Assembly (NCBI RefSeq): GCF_014217605.1
Contig: NZ_CP043639.1
Coordinates: 1,201,501 to 1,265,500 of the forward strand
DNA length: 64,000 bases
Reading direction: 5' to 3'
DNA from: Sphingomonas sp. NBWT7
Lineage (GTDB): Bacteria > Pseudomonadota > Alphaproteobacteria > Sphingomonadales > Sphingomonadaceae
The notes beneath the pieces were generated by a model. That model was not told the origin of the DNA, searched no databases, and saw only the letters and a program-made list of their open reading frames with translations. Within the stretch, counting starts at the first letter, position 1. Every line of letters begins with the position of its first letter. Shown piece by piece: positions 53,556 through 62,870 of the stretch. A program made the position numbers and the translations under genes.

Positions 53556-54089
53556 ATGAACGAAGCTGTTACGCTCGAGCGCGCGGCCGCGGCCCAGGTC
53601 GCGGCGACGCCCATCGGCACGGTACCCGTCACGCTCACGATCAACGATACCAGGCGCGAGTTGACGATCGAGCCGTGGGTCACGCTGCTCGATCTGCTGC
53701 GCGACACGCTCGATCTCACCGGCAGCAAGAAGGGGTGCGATCATGGCCAGTGCGGCGCGTGCACCGTGCTGGTCGACGGCAACCGGATAAATGCCTGCCT
53801 GAAGCTCGCGGTAACGCTCGACGGCAGCAGCATCACGACGATCGAGGGCCTGGCGGATGGCGGTGAGCTGCACCCGCTGCAGCAGGCGTTCATCGATCAC
53901 GATGCCTTCCAGTGTGGCTATTGCACGCCCGGCCAGATCTGCTCGGGAGTCGCGCTGATCAAGGAAGGACGCGCTACGACGCGGGAAGAAGTACGCGAGC
54001 AGATGAGCGGCAACATCTGCCGCTGCGGCGCCTACACCAATATCGCCGACGCGGTGCTCGACGTTCTCGGCAAGGGTGATGCACGATGA
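53556..54089 (+). CDS. paoA: Aldehyde dehydrogenase iron-sulfur subunit (PaoA/YagT-like)
   Basis: Small [2Fe-2S] subunit of a xanthine-oxidase-family molybdoenzyme, 177 aa. The plant-ferredoxin-like cluster is C61, C66, C69 and C81 (GCDHGQCGACTVL ... NACLK); the second helical cluster is C120, C123, C155 and C157 (CGYCTPGQ ... CRCG). Unlike E. coli PaoA, no twin-arginine signal is seen in the first 25 residues, so the complex may stay in the cytoplasm. The ATG has AAGGAGATT six bases upstream. The stop overlaps the FAD-subunit gene by four bases. Symbol given by analogy with PaoABC. Confidence 0.93.
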   Translation: MNEAVTLERAAAAQVAATPIGTVPVTLTINDTRRELTIEPWVTLLDLLRDTLDLTGSKKGCDHGQCGACTVLVDGNRINACLKLAVTLDGSSITTIEGLADGGELHPLQQAFIDHDAFQCGYCTPGQICSGVALIKEGRATTREEVREQMSGNICRCGAYTNIADAVLDVLGKGDAR

Positions 54090-55099
54090 TCCGCTTCGAC
54101 TACAAGCGCCCCGACGCCGTCGACGCGGCGGTCGCGGCGGGCAGCGAACGCAACGCCGCCTTCCTCGCCGGCGGTACCAATCTCGTCGATCTGATGAAGG
54201 AGAATGTTGCGCGGCCGCTCGAGGTCGTCGACATCAATCGCCTGCCGCTGGGTGATATCACGGAGATCGATGGTGGCGGGCTGCGTCTCGGCGCGCTCGC
54301 GACGAACAACGACACCGCATACCACCCGATCGTCCAGCAGCATTATCCGCTGCTCGCGTCCGCGATCCTCGCCGGCGCCTCGCCGCAGCTGCGCAACGCG
54401 GCCACCAACGGCGGCAACATCAACCAGCGCACGCGCTGCTATTATTTCTACGACGTCGACACGCCGTGCACCAAGCGCAACCGCGAGGAGCGTTGCGGCG
54501 CGATCGGCGGCGTCAACAGAATCCACGCGATCCTCGGCGCGTCGGACAAGTGCATCGCCACCCACCCATCGGACATGGCCGTTGCGCTTGCCGCGCTCGA
54601 CGCCGAGGTGCGCGTCACCGGGATCGGCGGCGAGCGGGTCATTCCGATCGGCGAATATCACCGGCTGCCCGGCGACGAGCCGTGGCGCGACAATACGCTC
54701 AAGCCCGGCGAACTCGTTACCGCGATCGATCTGCCGGCCGAGCATTTCACCACCAACTACACCTATCTCAAGTTGCGCGATCGGCTGTCTTACGCCTTCG
54801 CAATCGTTTCAGTCGCGGTCGCGATGCGGCTCGAGGAAGGCAAGATCGCCGATGTGCGCGTCGCGCTCGGGGGCGTTGCGCACAAGCCGTGGCGCAATGC
54901 ACCGGCGGAGGATCTGCTGATCGGCGAAGCACCCGGCGTCGAGGCGTTTGCGACCGCCGCGCGCGCGATCACCGAGGGCGCGGTCGGTCAGGGCGACAAT
55001 GACTTTAAGATCCCGCTCGCCCGCAAGGCGATCGTCCGCGCGCTCGGTCAGGCCGCCGCGGGCACGCCGCAATCGCAGACCGACAAGCGCATCGCCTGA
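54086..55099 (+). CDS. paoB: Aldehyde dehydrogenase FAD subunit (PaoB/YagS-like)
   Basis: FAD-binding middle subunit of 337 aa. The FAD loop AFLAGGTNLVDLMK is at 25-38 and TNGGNINQRTRC at 108-118. A characteristic four-cysteine insert, C118, C128, C137 and C156, matches the extra [4Fe-4S] cluster known in E. coli PaoB and absent from ordinary xanthine dehydrogenase FAD subunits. That feature supports the PaoABC assignment. ATG 54086 overlaps the paoA stop; an 11-bp gap precedes paoC. Transfers electrons from the Mo centre to an acceptor. Confidence 0.93.
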   Translation: MIRFDYKRPDAVDAAVAAGSERNAAFLAGGTNLVDLMKENVARPLEVVDINRLPLGDITEIDGGGLRLGALATNNDTAYHPIVQQHYPLLASAILAGASPQLRNAATNGGNINQRTRCYYFYDVDTPCTKRNREERCGAIGGVNRIHAILGASDKCIATHPSDMAVALAALDAEVRVTGIGGERVIPIGEYHRLPGDEPWRDNTLKPGELVTAIDLPAEHFTTNYTYLKLRDRLSYAFAIVSVAVAMRLEEGKIADVRVALGGVAHKPWRNAPAEDLLIGEAPGVEAFATAARAITEGAVGQGDNDFKIPLARKAIVRALGQAAAGTPQSQTDKRIA

Positions 55100-55110
55100 G
55101 GAGCCGACCC

Positions 55111-57384
55111 ATGAACGCACCAGCAAAGATCGGCACCAAGATCGGCATCGGTACACCGCTCAGCCGCGTCGATGGCCCCGACAAGGTAACCGGCCGCGCC
55201 AAATATGCCGCCGAATATCACATTTCCGGCCTGCTCTACGGCGTGGCTGTCGTCAGCCGCATCGCGCGCGGCCGGATCACCGCGGTCGGGGAGGACGAAG
55301 CACGCAGCGTGCCCGGCGTCGTCGATATCGTCACGCACGAAAATCGCCCCAAGCAGGCGTGGCTCGATCGCAGCTGGCGCGATGAGCTGAGCATCCCCGG
55401 CGATCCGTTCCGTGCCTTCGCCGACGAGACGATCCAGTTTGCCGGCCAGCCCGTCGCGCTGGTTGTTGCCGAGACATTCGAGGCGGCGCGCTTCGCTGCC
55501 AGCCTCGTACGCGTCAGCTACGAGGAAGAGCCGCACAACATCGATTTCGAGGCGTCGCTCGCCAAGCGGTTTCTCCCCTCGAAGCTCAATCGTCGCAATA
55601 CCTTCCACCCGCCGAAGAACCGCGGCGACGCCGACGAGGCCTATGCGTCGGCGCCGAAGCGCACCGAAGGGCGCTATCACCTGGCACCCGAGCATCACAA
55701 TCCGATGGAGATGCACGCCAGCACCGTCGAATGGCACGGTGACGGCACGATCACCGTCTACGACAAGGTGCAGGGATCGCAGAATACGCAGGCCTATCTC
55801 GCCAGTGCGTTCAAGCTCGGCGAAAAGAACGTCCGCGTCGTCAACGCCTATGTCGGCGGCGGCTTCGGGTCGGGGCTGCGCCCACAATGGCAGGTGCAGC
55901 TCGCGACGATGGCCGCGATCCATCTCGAACGCTCGGTGCGCGTCGTGATGACGCGCCAGCAGATGTTCACCCACGGCCATCGTCCCGAGTGCGTCTACGA
56001 CATCAAGCTCGGCGCCGAGGACGGTGGTCAGCTCACCGCGATGATCAATTCGGCCACCACCTCCACCTCGCGGTTCGAGAACAATATGGAGGATATCGTC
56101 ACCTGGGGCATGATGAACTACGCGTGCCCCAACGCCAGCGGCGAATATGCGATCGCCCCGCGCGACACCTATACCTCGGCGGACATGCGCGCGCCCGGCG
56201 CTGCGACAGGCATGGCGCTGTTCGAGATCGCGATCGACGAAATGGCCTATGAAGCCGGCGTCGATCCGCTCGAGATGCGCCTCGTCAACTATTCCGACAT
56301 TGATGCGATGAACGAAACGCCGTTCACGTCAAAAGCACTGCGCGAGGCGTATCACGAGGGCGCGGCGCGCTTCGGCTGGGACAAGCGCTCGCCCAAGCCG
56401 CGCTCCATGAAGGAAGGGCGCGAGCTGATCGGCTGGGGCGTCGCCACCGGCATGTGGGACGCGCAATTCACCAAGCACAGTGCATCGGCGAAGCTGACGC
56501 CCGACGGCAAGCTCGTCGTATCGTGCGCCACGTCGGACATCGGCACCGGCACGTACACGATGATGACGCAGGTCGCCGCCGACACACTCGGGATCCCAAT
56601 CGGTGACATCACCGCGAAGCTCGGCGACAGCGATCTGCCCGCCGCCCCGGTGCAGGGCGGCTCGTGGGTCGCGGCGTCAGCCGGCGCGGCAGTGCAGCTC
56701 GCCTGCCAGGGGGTCGCGAAGAAGCTCCTCGACGCGGCGGACAAGCTCGACGGCAAGCCGCTGCATGGCGCCAATTCGATCGAGGATCTGATCTTCGAGG
56801 ACGGCCGCGTCGGACTGAAGAATGATATCCACAGCAACGTCGGCATCACCGAGATCATGCAGGCGGCCGGGCTGGACGCGATAGAGGTGGAGGAAACGGC
56901 AAAACCCGGCCTCTCCGACATGGCATCGATGATGCGCAAGTCGCGCAACACGCACAGCGCGGTATTCGTCGAGGTGCGTGTCGATGAGGAACTCGATCAG
57001 GTTCGCGTGACGCGCGTCGTCAACGCGGTTGCGGCGGGCAGGATCATCAACCCAAAGACGGCGCGCAGCCAGATCCTGGGCGGCGTCGTGATGGGGATCG
57101 GCATGGCGCTGCACGAGGAGACGCTGGCCGACACGACGCTCGGCAAGTGGATGAACCACAATCTTGCCGAATATCACGTGCCCGCACACGCCGACATCGC
57201 GGACATCGACGTCATCTTCGTCAAGGAAGTCGACGAAGAGGTGTCACCGCTCGGCGTCAAGGGATTGGGCGAGATCGGCATCGTCGGCACAGCCGCCGCG
57301 GTCGCCAATGCCATCTATCACGCGACGGGCAAGCGCGTCCGCTCGCTGCCCGTCACGATCGACAAACTGCTCGCACTCGACTGA
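55111..57384 (+). CDS. paoC: Aldehyde dehydrogenase molybdopterin subunit (PaoC/YagR-like)
   Basis: Catalytic subunit of 757 aa binding the molybdenum cofactor; oxidises aldehydes to acids using water. Recognisable parts are PLSRVDGPDKVTGRAKYAAEY near the start, AYVGGGFGSGLRPQWQ, RAPGAATGMALFEIAIDEMA (Moco binding), QGGSWVAASAGAA, and the catalytic glutamate in GVKGLGEIGIVGTAAAVANA near the C-terminus. GGAGCCGACCC precedes ATG 55111. The usual maturation factor PaoD/XdhC is not found next to it, so it must be encoded elsewhere or be shared. Substrate range is unknown; aromatic aldehydes are typical for the family. Confidence 0.94.
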   Translation: MNAPAKIGTKIGIGTPLSRVDGPDKVTGRAKYAAEYHISGLLYGVAVVSRIARGRITAVGEDEARSVPGVVDIVTHENRPKQAWLDRSWRDELSIPGDPFRAFADETIQFAGQPVALVVAETFEAARFAASLVRVSYEEEPHNIDFEASLAKRFLPSKLNRRNTFHPPKNRGDADEAYASAPKRTEGRYHLAPEHHNPMEMHASTVEWHGDGTITVYDKVQGSQNTQAYLASAFKLGEKNVRVVNAYVGGGFGSGLRPQWQVQLATMAAIHLERSVRVVMTRQQMFTHGHRPECVYDIKLGAEDGGQLTAMINSATTSTSRFENNMEDIVTWGMMNYACPNASGEYAIAPRDTYTSADMRAPGAATGMALFEIAIDEMAYEAGVDPLEMRLVNYSDIDAMNETPFTSKALREAYHEGAARFGWDKRSPKPRSMKEGRELIGWGVATGMWDAQFTKHSASAKLTPDGKLVVSCATSDIGTGTYTMMTQVAADTLGIPIGDITAKLGDSDLPAAPVQGGSWVAASAGAAVQLACQGVAKKLLDAADKLDGKPLHGANSIEDLIFEDGRVGLKNDIHSNVGITEIMQAAGLDAIEVEETAKPGLSDMASMMRKSRNTHSAVFVEVRVDEELDQVRVTRVVNAVAAGRIINPKTARSQILGGVVMGIGMALHEETLADTTLGKWMNHNLAEYHVPAHADIADIDVIFVKEVDEEVSPLGVKGLGEIGIVGTAAAVANAIYHATGKRVRSLPVTIDKLLALD

Positions 57385-57393
57385 TCGCCCCGC

Positions 57394-57417
57394 CCCGGCG
57401 CGCCTCGACGCGCCGGG
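57394..57417. terminator. GC-rich hairpin between paoC and the convergent DUF885 gene
   Basis: CCCGGCGCG-CCTCGA-CGCGCCGGG is a perfect 9-bp stem, extendable past one bulged C, in the 48-bp convergent gap. No T tract on either strand. Confidence 0.5.
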
Positions 57418-57432
57418 CGGCAGCTGCCAGCA

Positions 57433-59250
57433 TCAGCGCTGCGCCGCAGTCCAGTCGGCGAGCTTCTTTTCGAGCACCGGCATCGGCAGCGCGCCGGTAT
57501 CGAGCACTGCCGCATGGAAGGCGCGCGGATCGAAGCGCGCCGCCAGCGTGTCGCGTGCCTGCTTCTTCAGCCGCAGGATCGTCAGCTGCCCGATCTTGTA
57601 CGCTAGCGCTTGCCCGGGGATGGCGATGTAGCGCTCGACCTCGGCGGTCGCGTCGCTCTCGGGCATCGGCGAATTGTCGAGCATGTAGCGGATTGCCTGA
57701 TCGCGGCCCCACCCCTTCGCGTGCAGCCCGGTATCGACCACCAGCCGCATCGCACGCAGCATTTCGTCGCTCAGCCCGCCCATCCGCTGGTACGGATCGG
57801 TCTCGACGCCGAGCTCGGGATAGAGCGACTCGGCGTACAGCGCCCAGCCCTCGACGAACGCGGTGTTGCCACCGAAGCGCATGAACGCGGGTAGGCTCTC
57901 GTTCTCCTGCGCCAGGCTGATCTGGAAGTGATGCCCGGGCACCGCCTCGTGCAGGTACAGCGTCTCCATCCCCCACAGGTAACGGTTCGGCAGGTCGTAG
58001 GTGTTGTAGTAGAACACGCCCGGTCGCGATCCGTCGGGCGTACCCGACTGGTACGATCCCGCCGCGTCGGTCTTCTCCTTGAACGGCGGCACCGCGCGGA
58101 TCTCGAGCGGCGTCTTGGGGATCAGCGCGAACTGCTCGCGCACCCGCGCGTCGACGCGCTTGCCGATCGCCTGATAGCCGGCGGCGACTTCCGCGGCGGT
58201 TTTGGGCTGGAAGCGCTTGTCGGTGCGCAGGTAGGTGAAGAATTCGGGCAGCGTGCCCTTGAAGCCGGCGCGCGTCTTCTGCGCCTCCATCTCGCCCAGG
58301 ATGCGCTTCACCTCCGATAGGCCGAGCTGGTGCACCTCCTCCGCCTTCAGCGGCAGCGTCGTGCTCGCCTCGATCGCGTAATCGTACAGCGCCGCCCCGC
58401 CCGGCAGCGCCGAAAGCCCCACCGTGTCGCGCGCCTTGGGCAGATATTCGGTTTGCAGGAAATCGCGCAAGCGGCGGTGTGCCGGATCGAGCACGTCGCG
58501 CACCTGCGCCGCATAGGCCTTGGTCAGCCGCGTGCGATCCGCCGCGGGCACGGCATCGGGGAACTTCAGCACCGGCGCGTAGAACAGCGACTTTTCAACT
58601 GGCTCCGCGAGCAGATGATCGAGCTGCCCAACGACGTTGCGCACGACCAGCTTGGGCGCGGTGATGCCCTGCGCCATGCCCTCGCGCGCGCGCGCGATCA
58701 TACGATCGACGACTCGGCCGTATTCGACGTTACGCTTCAGGTTGTTGTCATAGTCCGCCACCGTCTTGAACGGTGCCGCGCCCTGCCCCGAAGCAAATTC
58801 GGGATAGAAGGTCTGGAACCCCTGGAAGTGGTTGATCGGCAGCAGGTCCGCGATCCGCTTGATCGTGGGCGCATAGCCGCGCAGCTCGCGCTCGTTGTCG
58901 GTCTTGAACACGTCATAGGCGATCTGGTCGACGGGCGACAGCTTCGCGCGGTCGATCGTGCCAAGGGCGGCGAGATTGTCGACCAGCGCCTGCCGCTCGG
59001 CCGCGTCATATTCGGGCGTCAGATACGGGCTCAGCCGGTCGGCATAGCGCAGGTCGCCGCGGAAGATCGCGTTGAGCGGATTGCGCTTCAGCGACGCTTC
59101 GTCGCTGTCGGCGAAGATCTTGCGCAGCTTCGCGCCTTCCGCGTTCGTCGGCGCGGCCGGCTTGGCGGCGGTCGGCGCCTGCGCGCCGGAGGCGGGAACG
59201 GTGAGGGTCAGCGCGGGCACGGACAGAAGCAGAGCGATGGCGAGACGCAA
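57433..59250 (-). CDS. DUF885-family exported protein, metallopeptidase-like
   Basis: A 605-aa exported protein with a clear signal peptide (LAIALLLSVPALTLTVPASGA). The family signature LHEAVPGHHFQ (about residues 433-443) resembles a zinc site (HEAxxGHH), and RFGGNTAFVEGWALYAESL provides the downstream glutamate, as in M3/M32-like gluzincins. DUF885 members are often annotated as dipeptidase-like proteins in Sphingomonadales and Xanthomonadales. ATG 59250 directly begins the signal peptide. It is likely periplasmic, possibly degrading peptides taken up through TonB receptors; that role is an inference. Confidence 0.9.
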   Translation of the reverse strand: MRLAIALLLSVPALTLTVPASGAQAPTAAKPAAPTNAEGAKLRKIFADSDEASLKRNPLNAIFRGDLRYADRLSPYLTPEYDAAERQALVDNLAALGTIDRAKLSPVDQIAYDVFKTDNERELRGYAPTIKRIADLLPINHFQGFQTFYPEFASGQGAAPFKTVADYDNNLKRNVEYGRVVDRMIARAREGMAQGITAPKLVVRNVVGQLDHLLAEPVEKSLFYAPVLKFPDAVPAADRTRLTKAYAAQVRDVLDPAHRRLRDFLQTEYLPKARDTVGLSALPGGAALYDYAIEASTTLPLKAEEVHQLGLSEVKRILGEMEAQKTRAGFKGTLPEFFTYLRTDKRFQPKTAAEVAAGYQAIGKRVDARVREQFALIPKTPLEIRAVPPFKEKTDAAGSYQSGTPDGSRPGVFYYNTYDLPNRYLWGMETLYLHEAVPGHHFQISLAQENESLPAFMRFGGNTAFVEGWALYAESLYPELGVETDPYQRMGGLSDEMLRAMRLVVDTGLHAKGWGRDQAIRYMLDNSPMPESDATAEVERYIAIPGQALAYKIGQLTILRLKKQARDTLAARFDPRAFHAAVLDTGALPMPVLEKKLADWTAAQR

Positions 59251-59344
59251 GTGGGCACCCTTTCGATCGATGGATGCGCCGCCCTACGCGATCGTGCGCC
59301 GTGCTGGCAATCGAGTGCCTTACAAATATGACACACCCGCCGCC

Positions 59345-60502
59345 TCATTCGGCGGCAAGCAGCCCCTCGTCGACATCGGGCTCGTCCTCCGCGTCCGCGC
59401 CGTCGTCGAGCATCGCTTCGTCCGCGGCGAACGCCGCCGCATCCGCCGCAGTGATGCCGAAGCGTGCAGCGACATCGGGCGCGAAGCGTAGCAGATCGGG
59501 CCGCAGCCGCAGCAGGCTCAAATCCTTCGACTTGCCCTCCAGCATGACGTCGAAGAACAGCCCCTCCGCCATCCGCATGAAGGTCGCGAACTCGAACGGG
59601 TTGGTGAAGTCGGCATGCCCGGTCCAGATCGGCGGGCGCAGCACGGTCTTGATCCGCGCCGCCGCCTTGACCGGTGCCTTCAGGATCTCGTCGCTCTTGC
59701 GCGCCTTGCCGGCCTTCGCCGCCGCGCGCTGCTTGGGCGTGATCTTCTGCTTCACCTCGCGCAACTCGGTGCGCGGCGACGAGAAGTGAATCTTGGGCCG
59801 CACCCCCGCCGGCCACGTCGCCAGGAACCGCTCGAGCGTGTCACGCATGTCGAGCCGTTCCTGGTTGAGGCACCAGAAATGCTGGTAATCGAACACCAGC
59901 CGCACGCCCGTACGCTCGTGGATCCACAATGCGTCGGCGGCGGAGAAGCGGATATCGTCATTCTCCAGCACCAGCCGCCGCCGCACGTGCTCGGGGCACT
60001 GCTCCCACCCCTCGATCCAACGCGCGCGGCTCGCCGCATGATCGTCGTACACCCCGCCGACATGGGTGATCATCACCGCCTCGTCATCGAGCTCCATTCG
60101 GTCGAGCATCTCCGCCTGGCTCGACAGATCCCAGATGCTCTTGCGCGTCAGCTCCGGATTGGGCGCATTGAGCAGCACGTACTGCGAAGGGTGGAACGAC
60201 AGGCGGATGTCGTACTCCTTCGCCTTGGCGCCGAACGCGCGCAGCTCGGCGTCGCTCTCCGCCACCATGTTGTGGAACTGCGGCATGTCGGGGTGCGTCG
60301 CATAGGGCGCGATGTCCGACGACAGGCGATACATGTCGAGCTTCTCGGCCTTGAGGTAATCGAGCACCGCGTCGAGCAGCGCGAGCGAACATTTGAGGTG
60401 CGGGTTCTTCTGCCAGCGGCGCGTGTCCTGCGATTTTAGATCGGGCCGACCCATCACCTTCACTGGGAAGCCCAGGCGGAGCGGGCGGCTGTCGTCGGTC
60501 AT
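59345..60502 (-). CDS. uvsE: UV damage endonuclease UvsE (UVDE)
   Basis: TIM-barrel endonuclease of 385 aa that nicks 5' of UV photoproducts and other lesions, an alternative excision repair. It has RLGFPVKVMG near the start, LSFHPSQYVLL, AVMITHVGGVYDD with a metal histidine, LVLENDD with a metal glutamate, and LVFDYQHFW. A lysine/alanine-rich insert (about 249-275) and an acidic C-terminal tail (DDGADAEDEPDVDEG) extend it beyond the roughly 300-320 aa of Bacillus enzymes. ATG 60502 follows AAGGTG after eight bases; the frame extends to 60661 without homology. A near-consensus alpha LexA box sits upstream. Confidence 0.9.
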   Translation of the reverse strand: MTDDSRPLRLGFPVKVMGRPDLKSQDTRRWQKNPHLKCSLALLDAVLDYLKAEKLDMYRLSSDIAPYATHPDMPQFHNMVAESDAELRAFGAKAKEYDIRLSFHPSQYVLLNAPNPELTRKSIWDLSSQAEMLDRMELDDEAVMITHVGGVYDDHAASRARWIEGWEQCPEHVRRRLVLENDDIRFSAADALWIHERTGVRLVFDYQHFWCLNQERLDMRDTLERFLATWPAGVRPKIHFSSPRTELREVKQKITPKQRAAAKAGKARKSDEILKAPVKAAARIKTVLRPPIWTGHADFTNPFEFATFMRMAEGLFFDVMLEGKSKDLSLLRLRPDLLRFAPDVAARFGITAADAAAFAADEAMLDDGADAEDEPDVDEGLLAAE

Positions 60503-60538
60503 CGGGGGGCACCTTGCGTTTGCGATCGCTGGCAAAAC

Positions 60539-60553
60539 GTTCCGCTGACGTCC
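60539..60553. promoter_or_regulatory. Near-consensus alphaproteobacterial LexA box upstream of uvsE
   Basis: GTTC-N7-GTCC lies 37-51 bp upstream of the uvsE ATG, one mismatch from the GTTC-N7-GTTC direct repeat bound by LexA in alphaproteobacteria. Position and the repair function downstream make SOS control plausible. It may also be chance in 265 bp of divergent sequence. Confidence 0.35.
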
Positions 60554-60726
60554 GGGCTCCCTAGCGCCGGCGCAGCCATTGCCCGATGCGGAAGTGCTAG
60601 TGCTAATAACGACGATTGCGACGTACCTCCTCGCGCTCGCCCTATCCCGCCGCCACGGCACGCGGTTCGTGCGACGAAATCGATCGCCGCGAGTTAACCG
60701 CCTCGACTGCCAAGGGGGAAGCCGTC

Positions 60727-60767
60727 GTGAACGATCGTCATCGCTACCTGTTTGCCGTGGATCAGGC

Positions 60768-60771
<4 letters not shown>
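60727..60771 (+). CDS. Possible 14-codon leader ORF upstream of glgX
   Basis: GTG 60727 follows a strong AAGGGGGAA ribosome site by six bases and encodes a 14-residue peptide, MNDRHRYLFAVDQA. Its TGA (60769-60771) overlaps the GTG start of glgX (60768) as GTGA. The glgX start itself has no good ribosome site, so ribosomes finishing the short ORF could reinitiate there. The alternative is that the purine tract simply serves glgX from a distance. Confidence 0.4.
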
Positions 60772-62866
<2,095 letters not shown>

Positions 62867-62870
<4 letters not shown>

